Positions 1 through 11,273 of a stretch of 64,000 nucleotides of DNA are shown one piece after another. The translations under genes and the position numbers were made by a program. The notes below the pieces were generated by a model. It did not search any database and was not told the origin of the DNA. It saw nothing but the letters and a program-made list of their open reading frames with translations. This DNA comes from Antedon bifida (taxonomy: Eukaryota; Echinodermata; Crinoidea; Comatulida; Antedonidae). The stretch spans positions 23,441,001-23,505,000 of the forward strand of contig OY727095.1 in assembly GCA_963402885.1 (NCBI GenBank), given 5' to 3'. Every line of letters begins with the position of its first letter. The stretch's first letter is position 1.

Positions 1-235
1 TAGGCCTGGGTAGAATATCTAATGCTTACCTTAACTAAAAATTCAATAAACTTGTTACCACAATGTGGTTAGACAGGAGTGAGTAACTAGCTAGGCCTAC
101 ATTGCAGAGTAGTACACTATTTTTAATTAATTTAAGTATACTATTAGTAGGTAATTAAATTAATTAGGGTAAAATTTAGAGGTCAAATTTGCGTGTCAAA
201 AGTGCGTCTTATACACCGAAATATACGGTAGGCCT
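1..235. repeat. dispersed repeat block, partner at 59226-59530
   Basis: This stretch aligns by eye with 59226-59530 in the same orientation. Both carry TAGAATATCT near the start, then AAAATTCAATAAAC, a TTAGACAGG segment, CTAGCTAGGCCTA, and the end AAATTTAGAGGTCAAATTTG followed by a GTGCGTC/GTGCATC motif. Part of the middle is missing or diverged here. It is a dispersed repeat with no coding potential seen. Confidence 0.6.
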
Positions 236-602
236 ACGTACACGTACCAATTTAACTCAGCACCATTTTTATTCAAGTTTACACAGTGAAATTCTTTGGT
301 TTAATGAAAAATATTTCCAGGAAAAAAATAAAAATCCCCAAAAAGATTGAACTGAACTGAACGTGATCTTGTGCGTTCCGAAAAGCCCGGCCGAAGCACG
401 CGATTGGTCAGTCCATTTTTCTGTCATATTTATAACCATCATCTCTTAACAATCTCTCGATCTCACGCTCAGCAGTGAATTTGACATCGGACACTCTGTA
501 TATTCGATCGATTTAAACATAGTCAATAGAAGTAAAATGACCAAAAAATCTGCTATAATTGATAATTAATTGCACGATTTTGAAAGTGGGGCCTTTGTTT
601 TT
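236..602. other. no gene seen
   Basis: AT-rich sequence with no open frame of note, no splice-like exon and no inverted repeat that I could support. Confidence 0.5.
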
Positions 603-686
603 CAAGGGGGGTTCGCTGGTAAAAGGGGGTTCGCGCAAAAGGGGGGTTCGCCCGAACCCCAAAAAACCCCCCTGGCTACGGGCCTG
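603..686 (-). repeat. G-rich tandem units ending in a hAT-like terminus
   Basis: Three units of the form AAGGGGG(G)TTCGC follow each other from 603, then a C-rich inverted stretch and the terminus CCTGGCTACGGGCCTG at 671-686. Read on the minus strand this starts CAGGCCCGTAGCCAGG, which resembles hAT-type element ends (CAGGG...). No opposite end was found, so I treat it as a truncated non-autonomous element. The G runs could form quadruplexes. The 83-codon frame crossing it is a by-product of the repeat. Confidence 0.4.
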
Positions 687-1441
687 GCCTAGCTTTTTTA
701 GGCATAGTCCTAGGGCTGCTAGGCCTAGAGGCTTTAGCTACCATATAGCCAACAACAATCAACATCGAAATAAACTATTTCCGTGTTATATGCTACATTA
801 CGCGAGTTAACATATTATTCCAGATGAAAAATATTGAGTTTTATATTGTTTTATCCATACGTAATTACACTGGCATTAAAGATATAACATTAAAATGTAG
901 GCCGTTATGAGCCATATTTCGCCGATTTCTTATCGCAGGGAAATTCCCCACCAGAGACATCGAACGATCGAGGAATAGGCCTAGGCTGGAGGTCCGCCTA
1001 GAGACCTAGCGTGCATGCCCGAACGGGTGGATTATCGCTATATAAATAACAAGTTTGAACAAAAGAGCTTACGACAATCTTAGGGAATTTTTATTAAACG
1101 TATAGGCCTACTTGCTTGGCGAATCCATGCCTTTTAAATCATTTAACAAGTTCGTAATCGGATCGTAGTACACCCAAAAACACCGCCTCAACAATCTTGT
1201 GCGATGTACGATCAACATTGGTAGAGTCCATTAATTATGAGGGTGTTTCAAAATGTGATAACTATTAAAAACGTGTCTCAACCACGTGTAATCAAAGCGT
1301 TTATTTCGGTTATCATGTGATTGATTCACGGTTGGTTGCACGCTTGTTTTTTACACGTCCGACGGAGGTGAAATATATATATATTCGGCAATTTGGTGAA
1401 TAAGACAATATTTTTTCTTTATTTGGTTTCACAATTGCTGT
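687..1441. other. no gene seen
   Basis: Non-coding AT-rich sequence with a few GGCCTA motifs. Nothing supportable. Confidence 0.5.
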
Positions 1442-1769
1442 TTGGCTCACAAAAAAAGAAAAAAAAAAAGCCGTGGGAACATAAACAAGGGAGATAAGGG
1501 CCGCATATGTAAAGTGTTAGAAAGGGCATTAAGAGTGATTGGCTCGTCGGCGCTGACAGCGGACTCAGTCTACGATTGTCACTACGGAGAACGATTGAAA
1601 AATGGTTTACAGGCGATCATGGAGGAGGAAAGCCACCCCCTTCATTCGGATCTTCTTCGCTGCCACATTGGTAGAAGTGGTAGACTGAGGCCGGTGTTGG
1701 CGCGGACGGGTCGATACTCAAATTCGTTTCTCCCAGCTGGGATTAAAAAAAAAAAAAAAAAAAAAAAAA
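1442..1769 (+). mobile_element. LINE 3' end (5'-truncated non-LTR retrotransposon)
   Basis: The open frame ends in the typical carboxy tail of a LINE reverse transcriptase ORF2. It has a helical stretch with LERALRVIG, then ESHPLHSDLL, then a basic block and TGRYSNSFLPAGI, matching the 'HPL...R...RY.NSF.P.A' pattern of CR1/RTE/Jockey-like tails. It runs straight into a run of about 25 A from 1745, the tail of the retrotransposed copy. Only about 100 codons remain; the RT and endonuclease domains are absent, as in 5'-truncated insertions. The apparent ATG is an arbitrary truncation point. The clade is not certain. Confidence 0.65.
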
Positions 1770-1944
1770 TTTAACGATGACTTTAAGAGGTAACTACAAT
1801 AATTTTGATAATAACAATAATAATAATATAATATATAATTAATAATGAAATATAAGACACTTTTTAAACCATTTTGTAATGATCTGTATTTTTAACTTAA
1901 ATATTTTTGAGCTGTAATTTTATGATGTACTATTTTAATCATTT

Positions 1945-2978
1945 CAGGGCATCACGTATGCAAAACCCAGGAGAGCAACAAATCGCTCTCCTCAAATCAC
2001 CGAGGAGAGCAATTCGCTCTCCTTGCAAAAATTTTAAATCGCTCTCCTCAAATATTTATGTTGAAGTTGAAGGATGGTCGCCCTTATTAAAAATGGCTGG
2101 CCCTTATTAATTTTTTGTACACATTTTTTTGCCCGACAGGGGATAACCCCTACAATTTACCTGCAATTCATAAATTATACAATTCTAACATGCAACAGCC
2201 ATTAAAATATTGATAATAAGTTACAAAGTGTCATTTTAAAATAATTAAGAAAGATATTTGATCGTGTTTACATGTGTCACACATGGGCGCACGCACAATA
2301 GGGGAGGGCTGAGAGAGCTTCTAGAAGATGCTGACGTCACACATCAGCACGTGTTTTGAGGAGGATTTGAGTGACCAAAATTGGTTAGAACTTTCGAAGA
2401 AATAATCCATCTTCAAAATGACATAATTAAAGCAACCAGCAGCTAAGCTTTTTTAAATAATAAACATTATATTTAGGCCTCCTATATTAATGTTTCCTTT
2501 TAAAATTAAATATATTTTATTAACTCGTTCCATAAAAACATAAAGGAAAAAATTATTGGTTGGGACATGATCTTCCTGTAAAGGAGGTGTTTCTATGACA
2601 CCGTACTGGTTGCACTATGAGGCGATGAAGTAAACTCGCCCTCGCCTTGTTGGTACCTCGCACTGTGAGATGGAGCGCGATGAATTGCTCTCCTTTTCGA
2701 AGGTTGTTGATTGCGATCGCGCTCGCGATCCTTAAAAACGAGGGACTGCCATTAGGCTTGTAGCTTTATAACTTAGCTTATATATTATTAGCCTAGGCCT
2801 AGATTGGTTTTAACTTTTAAAAATCCACGTGTTTTTAGGCCTCTTGACAGAAAAATCAACACTGTCAAAAGCTAGGCTCTATTTTGAAAATTAAGGAGCG
2901 CGATAAATTGCTCTCCTCGAAGCCTGTTGAGGAGCGCGTTCCGCGGTCGCGCAGGCGCTCCTTATAAATGATGCCCTG
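1945..2978. mobile_element. hAT-like non-autonomous element with palindromic GGAGAGCAA motifs
   Basis: The left end reads CAGGGCATCA at 1945 and the right end is its exact complement TGATGCCCTG ending at 2978. CAGGG ends are typical of hAT transposons. Just inside each end lie repeats built on GGAGAGCAATT and its complement: 1972-2052 on the left, 2893-2962 on the right with a diverged GGAGCGCG form, and another set near 2670-2730. No transposase frame is present. The 8 bases outside the two ends do not match, so a target duplication is not confirmed. A related motif cluster sits at 12640-12700. Confidence 0.45.
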
Positions 2979-3085
2979 CATTGTGTATTTTTATATTGTT
3001 ATTCTACATTTTATACTTTATTTTTATACGATATTTTTATACGATATTTTTATGTGATAAGTGAGCGGTTGGACAATAAAAGTTA

Positions 3086-3093
3086 TCTGTATC
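3086..3093 (+). repeat. target site duplication, left copy
   Basis: TCTGTATC sits directly outside the left terminal repeat of the 3094-8867 transposon and is repeated exactly at 8868-8875. The right side lies in a TCTGTA microsatellite, so part of the match could be low complexity. Confidence 0.75.
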
Positions 3094-3120
3094 TGACTCA
3101 AAATATGCTAAAGTGTTATA
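3094..3120 (+). repeat. left terminal inverted repeat
   Basis: Begins TGACTCAAAATATGCTAAAG. Pairs with the complement of 8841-8867, differing at 3 of 27 positions. Confidence 0.85.
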
Positions 3121-3281
3121 AAACTATAACACAGAGGTCAATTTTTCATCTTTAACTTTTTTTTTTTTTTATAACCTGAAATTGTTGAGTAAAAACATAT
3201 CTTTCAGGCAATACTAAAAAAAAGATAAGTCACTGAACATGAACTTCAAAAAATTTATTTTAATTTCATTAGTGTAGCAAT

Positions 3282-3691
3282 TGCGTGTGTTAGTTTTGAC
3301 GGACAAAATTTAGTTGTTTTTCTTGAACAAATAATAAAATTATCATAACTATGTCTTATAATTTATTTAATTATGTATAATATACTACATTTCAAAGTAT
3401 AAATGTGGAAAAAAAAATTCTCAATAATCACATAAAAGTGTTTTTGTCTTTAAAAAATTAGCATGCAATTGGTAAAAATTTATTATGCTGTTTTAATTGT
3501 ACTTTAATCACTGTAAATCCTCTGGTTATTAACTATTCTTGATAGAATTGCAGAAAGTCATAATGGCAAAATGTTTTATGAGGAAAAATAATATCAAATG
3601 GCATATCTTTGAAAATAATGACATTATTTGAGGTGTACTTGCGTGTGTTAGTTTGACAGACACTACGCTTGCGTGTGTTAGTTTGACAGAC
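3282..3691 (+). repeat. subterminal motif, three direct copies in the left arm
   Basis: The motif TGCGTGTGTTAGTTTGACAG (plus AC) occurs at 3640-3661 and 3670-3691, with a one-base-longer copy at 3282-3304. All three are in the same orientation and lie 190-600 bp inside the left terminus. Related copies sit in the right arm. Arrays like this are often transposase-binding sites; that function is inferred. Confidence 0.7.
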
Positions 3692-5123
3692 GAAGCTGTG
3701 GGTGTGGGTGTGTGTGTTGTCTGGAAAACACTATTGTGCATGTAGTTTGATAAAAAAAATGATAGAGTACACTTGAGGTGTGAAGGTTGGCTATGTATTA
3801 AAAATTACCAATATTTTAAGGCAAAAAAACAATTTTGGAAAGTATTTAATAAAATCCAAATACCGTTATGTAATCTCCGACATACAGTAATTTTCACTTG
3901 GCAAATTCAACTATACAATACTTGCAGGTATGAAAACACAACTGAACATGTCAATAAATAAGAGGTTCATCAAAATGGTTTGAAATATTTAAATTGAAAA
4001 TCAATCTGAAACAATTATCTTAATTGCCTAATTATTCTACAGTCAACATGAACGTGCATGATGCATAAATAGAATAATTATTGTGTTAATTGAGTTAAGT
4101 TAACAAATTTACAAGTTATATATGGTTTTCTACCACATCAGTAAATTCATCAAAATGGTTGCATTTTAGATTTAAAAAAACTATCTTGCTTGCCTTATTC
4201 AAACTATCACATGTCAACATTACCATACATGTTCTATTTATTTTAACAAATTTAATACTGTAATTATGATAAATTTTAAACACACATTTAATTTTTATTT
4301 AAAGCCCCCTTCCCTACGTTTTTTAGATCTAATTTAAGATCACAAACTATATTTAATGTAAAAATAATACTATATGGTCCTATTGCGATAACTTTTTTCG
4401 TCTTTAAACGGTTAAAAATGTGAAAAATAAGTTGATTCTAATAATTATAGCGGCCCGCTATAAATCCCAACATGCATTGCGCGCGGATTGATATTTTTGT
4501 TTTTCACATGTAATTCGCCCACTTTTCGATCGATCGTGAGGCCAAAACAAATGGAAGACTCCTAACTTTTCAGCGAAAATACCGGGTTTTCCCCAATTTG
4601 TATCAACGGAGTCTGGCAAAAATAGAAAGACAATTAATGCAGCAACTATACAACATCAGGCTAGGTATATAGCTAGCGTTCGATGTTCGTACGTTACTGA
4701 TGTTTACCAGCTAGGCCTACAAAACTAAGCCTAGCCAGGCTAGGCCTAAGACCGTCCACGAGAGGTCGATCGCCGCGAGCTACTTAGGTAGTGCATTGTT
4801 TCTCACTTTTTATCATAATTTACCATAAAACGTACATTTAAGACAAGGAATGACATGGTTTAATGTTTTTAAAGTGATATATATGTATTATTTTCCAAAA
4901 AACGTCCAAAATTGCAGGGAAGTGGTCTTTAAAAGAATTTTGTAACTTAGTGTCCGTTATGGGTGAAAAAAGGACAAAAAGGTGCAATTGTATCTAACAC
5001 TTAAAGTTACGCCTGAAAACTTGGAAACTCTTATCTACATCTGCTATATTGATAGTAAAAGGACCATGTCCATTTAGCTTCAAACGCTTGCCAAAGATCC
5101 AATAACCTGAAACACATGCTATG

Positions 5124-7177
5124 TCATCTTTTAACAACACCAGACACACCATCACTGGGGCCTTTACCGTGCCTAGATCCAAAATAACTTCTATTAAACT
5201 CAACTCCATGGTAATTGAATTTGGCATAGCTTATATCTCCAAAGGGCCCACGCGACTTATACTGCCTACCACACCCATCCGTGAACTCTACGACTTGTTT
5301 CAAAGATAAGCCTCTAGTTTTCTTAAGGTGTTCCAGTGCAAGATTTTCAAAATGATGTACGGCATGGAAATCATGGTCAAGGTCATCTGAAAGAAAAACT
5401 AAAGCCTCTTGGACAATATGTGTTCTTGGGTCGTCAAAGTGTACACAGTTATAGTAACAAACGATAGGATGTACAGTAACTTGCTGAATAGTCCAATGGG
5501 CAGACTGTATTTCATCTTGTCGGAGACAGCTATAGTTTTCAGCAAAATCTAGCACCATCAAAGTCCAGTTTTCGGGGAGTGTTTTCGAAATGGTTGTAAA
5601 TCCATCTTGCTGCCAGTTTGCAACGAACAGATGTTTGGACAATGACTCGGTTTCTTTAACAAATTCTTGCAAAAAATTACTGACTGTGGTCCTCTCTGTT
5701 ATTACCACTTTCTTCGTCTTGGTTTTTCCACAGAGTTCATATTGCTGGTCACTCCATTTCATCCACTGGATCATTTCTTCACCATGATGTTCTTCCAATT
5801 CCATAACTTTAGTCTTGAGGAGGGACACACCACAATCTTCACACTCTCTATATATACATCCTGGTTTATTATACTTTTCGTTGTCCTCTTTTGGGCACAT
5901 AGTAAGTGCAATCAGCTCATATTTATTTTTAATTTTGATAGTAGGCATCTTGTATGCTACAGCAGCTCTGTTTAAGGCCTGTAACTTGAGGAGGATTGAT
6001 GTGCAGTACTCACAAAGGCATTGGTTTAATTTAGTTTTGTGTTGCAAAAGGACAGTATTTGGTCTCAATTTCTGAAACAAAGAGTGGCTAATAATATTTA
6101 CATCTGGATTTTCGCTTTTCCACATTTTATATGCCTGATCGATAGACACTTCCATGACACTCCTCTGGACTTGTTTCTTCACAGATTTCATTAATGGTAA
6201 TTCTCTTGAAATTTTAGGATTATTATAAAAAGATTGTACCTTCTCAATCATATCAAAACTTGTAGCATCGCTCCTTCTTTTTCGCAAGTCAAGTACAGCT
6301 CCGTCATTTTTATCCATTTTCTTTCTAATACTTGAGTAGTTTGGACGTACATCCAATTGCTTTGCAAGTTTACTCTGCATTCGATATTTCTTGCTAATCA
6401 GGTGAGCACTTGCAAGTAATCTTCTGTCTTTACGGGATGAGGTGTCGCTCTTTTTTTTTAGCACCTGCAACTTATTTTTCAGGTTTTCTGTTATTAACTC
6501 TTGGAATTGTAAATCCCTTTTTCCTTTGTTGACGCCAAGACCATGTCTTCTCAATGCAGCTTTTTTTCTTGGTGTTGTTCTGCTACCTTTAACAAATTCT
6601 TCCACAATCTCGGCAAATCTTTCTGGTTCCTTGGGTAACTTAGCCCATAAACGTGATGCTGCCATTCGTTTTGCAGTAATTGATGGGAAACCAGAAGTTT
6701 TGTGAAGTAAAGGTGTTTGATTGATGTTTTGTTTCTTTGTTTTTGCATTGCGTTTCTCTCTCTTCCGTTTTGCATCTTTCTCTCTCACACGTCTTTTGTG
6801 TTGTGAAGTCATTCTCGCTCTTGATTCTCTTTTCTTGATCTTATTGTACTCGGCTTTCTTCATTTTTTCGCTACGTGTTGCTAATGGCTTTACTTTCTGC
6901 TGTATTTTCTCTCCCTCTGCTTTCTTTCTCTCTACAAATCTCTGCTGTCTTATCCTACTTTTTTCTCGATCTCTTAATTTATCTGCCTCAGACCGCCTGG
7001 CCCTACGCTGGCGATGCATTCTCTCTTTCTTGAAAACGTGTCCACTATTCTGGATCTTTTTTTTTTAAATCTTTCTCTATACAATTTTGAATGGATGGCA
7101 CCTCTGGAAGTTTTCGGGGTTGGTGAGCCCTTATCTTTATCATCTCTTCCATATTTTACTTTTATTTTTAAAACCAT
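5124..7177 (-). CDS. DDE-like transposase of the 3.09-8.87 kb element
   Basis: The main frame (7019 to 5124) encodes 631 residues. An upstream frame from 7177 adds about 40 basic residues and joins the main frame if the A-run near 7057-7066 gains one base. Order in the 631-residue frame: a very basic region (1-95); a helical middle; Cys pairs QCLCEYC (about 333-339) and CEDCG (about 393-397) that look zinc-binding; then the probable catalytic core, LDFAENYS (D491), SDDLDHD (544-550) and FTDGCGRQYKSRG (579-591). This core recurs in many uncharacterised invertebrate proteins, and a truncated relative lies at 20619-21275. The frame stops right after GVSGVVKR; a second frame (5227 to 4994) continues for about 45 residues, so the C-terminus may be frameshifted. 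Role: cut-and-paste transposition, inferred from the element ends and acidic motifs. Confidence 0.7.
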
Positions 7178-7643
7178 TCTGAAAATACAGCAAGTACAGC
7201 AAAAAATAAATAATTTTGTATTTATTTTATTAATATTTTTATTTATTATATTAGTAAATCTATATGTTTTATTTATTTAATATTTTTATTTATGTTAGTA
7301 AATTTGATTTATATTATATTTTAATTTGTTTTATTTATATTCGTTTTAATTTAGTATACTTAATTATTATTGAGTTAATACTAATTAAATAGCCTGTTAG
7401 TTACTTAACTATATTTTTATTATAGGTATTATTAATATTATAGTATCTATTTATTTATAATTATATGGACTAAATGTTCTACTTCAAAATTATTTTACCA
7501 TCCTAATCATCAACACACAAAATGAAAATAAATTGTTTAATTCCATTTAATATTTTTTTATGAGGTGTTAAAGCTATTAAAATACGCTATTTGTAATTGA
7601 AATGAAATACACGATCTGCCAAATCCTTTTATACACGGCCGCC

Positions 7644-8480
7644 GTCCGTCAAATATAACGCACGAGAGCCTTTAACAAACATTCACTTGTTCGCCAGCGC
7701 TCCTCTGAGACGGAATACCAGTGATTGCTATTTGTTAGAAAGTATAGTTCTAAAATCTAGGAATTACATGTATTGAAACTTGAAAAGAACATTCCATGAT
7801 ATTAAAATTAACTAAAATCTAACCAATAAATATGTCAAGGCCTAACGCACGGAAGAAATATCTGTCAAATATAACGCACGATTTAGAAAGGTCAGTCAAA
7901 ACACTGAGCAAATTAGCCTAGGCCTGTGCCTATCGCTGTCGCTCGAGATGGTTCGCCCTAACCTAGCCGTACGGAGGTAATTATTAGGCCTAAAATACCA
8001 CTAGAATGAAATATATAAAGCCTAAACTATGTATTTATGTTCTAAATGCATTTATTTATGATTTCTAATAATGTTAAGTACTTACGTGCGTTATATCTTG
8101 CGTTCGTTATATTTTTGACAGAAACTAGTTTTCGTCGTTTAGCGACGCAATTTTACCTTCTGTAAAGAATTTTTGCAGCGGGAAGCCATCGCGGGAGCTA
8201 TATTTGTAGGCTGCCATGTAGTATCGTCTGTTTGCTCATTCTCGGCGGTAATGACAGGAAAACATTGCGTGCGTTAGTTTTTGACAGACAATGGTGACAT
8301 TTTTTAAAAATCAGGATTTATATACAATTAAATTACATAACATTTAAAATCCGATGCATTATATAGAGTAAACATATCATTGAATTCTTTAACATTTTGG
8401 TTTTCGTATTGCCGTTGTTCTAGGCCTAACCCAGCCTAGGCCAAGTCAAACTTGATTGTTGACGGTCACAGTAACGCACG
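7644..8480. repeat. subterminal motif copies in the right arm
   Basis: Copies of the left-arm motif: complement strand at 7644-7664 and 7861-7880 (GTCAAATATAACGCACG), plus strand at 8099-8122 and 8266-8289 (GCGTGCGTTAGTTTTTGACA), and a weaker complement copy at 8461-8480. Mixed orientation, unlike the three direct copies on the left. Confidence 0.65.
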
Positions 8481-8840
8481 TCAGCACAAGCAAAGATATT
8501 AATTTATTATACAAAAATAAAATATTGTGGTGTCAATATATTGATTTTATTTATTGTTTATACATGTACTTCCAATATCCCAATCAATATTTTTTATTAT
8601 ACTTCACAATTATCAAATATAAATTGGATTATGAAGTGACACTCAAAATGTTACAAATTCATGGTGTGAGAATAGGCAATTATCACAATAAATTTGAAAT
8701 TTAAAAAAAAAATAGTGGGTGAAGTGAAATGAAACTGTGTAAGTTATACCGTTGCATGTTAAACTATCTATTAATTCCCTACACATATTAGTGTATAGTA
8801 TATAATATTTTTTATAAATACAAATTAAAATGGCATTTTA

Positions 8841-8867
8841 TGTAACACCTTAGCATATTTTGACTCA
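8841..8867 (-). repeat. right terminal inverted repeat
   Basis: On the minus strand begins TGAGTCAAAATATGCTAAGG, matching the left terminus 24/27. Confidence 0.85.
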
Positions 8868-8875
8868 TCTGTATC
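8868..8875 (+). repeat. target site duplication, right copy
   Basis: TCTGTATC, identical to 3086-3093. It is the first unit of a short TCTGTA tandem run. Confidence 0.75.
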
Positions 8876-9234
8876 TGTATCTGTATCTTCCCTAACAGCT
8901 TGAATATAGGTGATGGCAATCATGTCTTTAAGAAATCTGGAATACATTACACCCATGCATGGTATTAACTTGACGTATCATTCGTCTTCTTGATGCACCC
9001 CTTATCCGACCTGCGATACTACTACTAGTAGGCCTAGGCCTGTTTCTTCTACCAAAGAAAAATATCCATAGCAAAAACGACAACTCCATGGGCGTTATTT
9101 CACTAGAATATGCTTTTCTTTGAACAGCGAGCGTAATATAGAAATCAAATATTCTTAAATGTGTGAATTTGTGAAAGAATTGTTCATCATGCAGCGTACT
9201 GTTCACCGGTGGTCGCGATCCATTGTTTACAAAA

Positions 9235-9975
9235 AGCTACCCAGGTAGCAAGCCCATATGGTACCCATATTCCTGTTCATATGGTTGGCATATGGGCTTG
9301 CCCAGTAGGGCCCCAGCGGATTCTGCACCCAAGCCCCACATGGACGTCATATTGGTTAGCCCATATCATCCCATGTAGATCCCATATGGTACCCATATTT
9401 GTTTGCCAATTAGGGCCCCATACGGGTTATCCCACATGGGACCCATATGCAAATCTCATATGGGCGGCATATGGGCTTGCCCAGTAGGGCCTCAGCAGAT
9501 TCTGCACCTAAGCCCCACATGGGCGTCATATGGGTTAGCCCTTATCATCCCATGTAAATCCCATATGGTACCCATATTTGTTGCCATTAGGGCCCCATAC
9601 GGGTTATCCCACATGGGACCCATATACAAATCTCATATGGGCTTGCCCAGTAGGGCCCCAGCAGATTCTGCACCCAAGCCCCACATGGGCTACATATACG
9701 TTAGCCCATATCATCCCATATCATTCCATGTAAATCCCACATGGTACCCATATATGCTTGCTCATATGGGCAACATGTGAGTTTGCCCATTAGGGCTGCA
9801 TATGGATTGTCCCACCTGGGGCCCATTTGTAAATCCCATATGGTACCCATATATGCTTGCTCATATGGGCAGCATATGGGTTTACCCATTGGGGCTGCAC
9901 ATGGATTGTTCCACATGGGGTCCATATGTAAATCCCATATGGTACCCATATATGCTTGCTTATATGGGCGGCAGT
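9235..9975. repeat. CATATGGG-rich tandem repeat
   Basis: The phrase TTGCCCAGTAGGGCC recurs at 9298, 9477 and 9643 (periods about 179 and 166 bp). In the right part CATATATGCTTGCTCATATG-like units recur about every 100 bp (near 9749, 9849, 9949). Every unit is studded with the palindrome CATATG. Low stop density creates several overlapping open frames on both strands; these are artefacts of the repeat and not genes. Confidence 0.8.
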
Positions 9976-9992
9976 TACAAAATGGTAGTTAA

Positions 9993-10497
9993 TCGAGATC
10001 ACAATAAAGTAATTTAAAGTTGCAGTATTTAAGTTTCAACACTCTAGATGCTCCTTTATTTGGACTTGGATATTACTAAAAAAAACCAATATATTACAAA
10101 TATAAAATAGCATATACAGTATAAATATTGATCATACAGTCGAAACACGACGCACAATCCGAAACTAAATATATTAGTCCAGTTAAAAGTGGGTAGGTAA
10201 ACCTGTTCATCTTCCAAAATATATTTTCAGAAAAGTTTCGTTCTTAGTGAAGGAAACGAAATGTTGGGTGAGAAAACAAAATACAAAAGTTTTAGTATTT
10301 TGGTTATGTCATGTTCCATTAAACAAATGAATATTGTTAGTTTCAAAAGAACAAAGAAATGGAACCAACTATATTATAAAACAGTTAAAAAATGCTGTTC
10401 ATAAATACAGTTTTGTAAACATTATAAATTCATAGTGCAGACATCAGCAGGTATACATTTTAATAGAGCAAAACAAAATACATAAACACCTAGTTTT
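9993..10497. other. no gene seen
   Basis: AT-rich sequence with nothing supportable; probably the flank or intron of the exon at 10498-10667. Confidence 0.4.
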
Positions 10498-10667
10498 TCA
10501 GTCACTATCTATGTCTGATTCATTGGTGCTTGGTGTAGTAGGCAATATGTTAGTTCTTGCCTTTCTCCCCCCATCCTTATCCCTTGCGTTGTACAAAAAA
10601 GACTTTATATTGTCTTTTATTTCCTCCCGTGTTGCATCCTTTGTAATTGGGTTTCTTCGAACAGCTC
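10498..10667 (-). CDS. terminal exon of an unrecognised gene
   Basis: A clear acceptor (long pyrimidine tract then TTTTAG) lies on the minus strand just before 10667. The frame then runs about 55 residues to a stop at 10498. It is basic, with AVRRNPITKDATREEI and a helical segment NIKSFLYNARDKDGGRKA, and ends in an acidic S/T/D tail (NESDIDSD). This looks like a nuclear-protein carboxy end, possibly from another transposase. Upstream exons were not found with confidence and I do not recognise the family. Confidence 0.4.
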
Positions 10668-11273
10668 CTAAAAGAAAAAACAAAAAAAACATATGTAAAA
10701 TGTTTTTGATTTGATGTAGTGTAAAAGTATGGATGGTGGTGATGTAAATTTGGTGGTTTTAACTGTTCATCTTTTCGAAACGGTAAAAACAATTGCAATA
10801 TACTTAGATAATATTTGTCAGGTGCTCTATCCATATGAAACCGAGGGTATCGGACTATAGACTGCTATTTTTTTTTTGTATGAATCCCAATTGCTTTTTT
10901 ATTTTAAATTCATGCTTTTTTTTTGTTTCCTTTCACTTCTGATGTACTTAATATTCTATATTTTATTAAATTCAGAACTATTAGGTCGCAATCATCTGCT
11001 TTGTTTTAATTACATTTAATGGTAAACTCATTCTAACAGGAATAGGTCCTACTGGAATATATTCCACTTTCCTTGAACATTCTTTTAATCTTATAAACCA
11101 CAAAAATGATAAACACTTGGGCAGAAACTTCTCAATTATTCATGTCGACATTACCAAGTTTTCTTAAACTTTGTCTAGCATCTTCATTTCCTTCTTTCAC
11201 TTCTGATGCTGCATGAGATAAAAGTAAGCCCATTTCCTTTTCAGATTTTTACAAATATTGCACAACATAAGAA
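10668..11273. other. no gene seen
   Basis: AT-rich, T-run-containing sequence up to the left end of the pogo-like element. Nothing supportable. Confidence 0.4.

Larger units (their letters stand above)
3094..8867 (-). mobile_element. complete-ended DNA transposon, 5.77 kb
   Basis: Two 27-base terminal inverted repeats (3094-3120 and 8841-8867) match at 24 of 27 positions. They are flanked by an identical 8-base direct repeat, TCTGTATC. Inside lies one transposase-like gene on the minus strand (5124-7177) and a set of subterminal motifs in both arms. The 8-base duplication would fit hAT, P, Novosib or KDZ-type elements, but the protein is not a hAT transposase, so the superfamily is left open. 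The GC-poor arms (3.1-5.0 kb and 7.2-8.8 kb) contain no other gene. Confidence 0.85.

Noticed and set aside
5590-6075. Plus-strand frames opposite the transposase
   Set aside because: Mirror frames of the minus-strand coding sequence.
8928-9206. 92-codon minus frame with RRNRPRPTSSS
   Set aside because: No domain, no splice context, and half of it is composition-driven.
9209-10017. Several open frames of 70-125 codons on both strands
   Set aside because: All are read through the CATATGGG tandem repeat; products are repeats of the same phrase in different frames.
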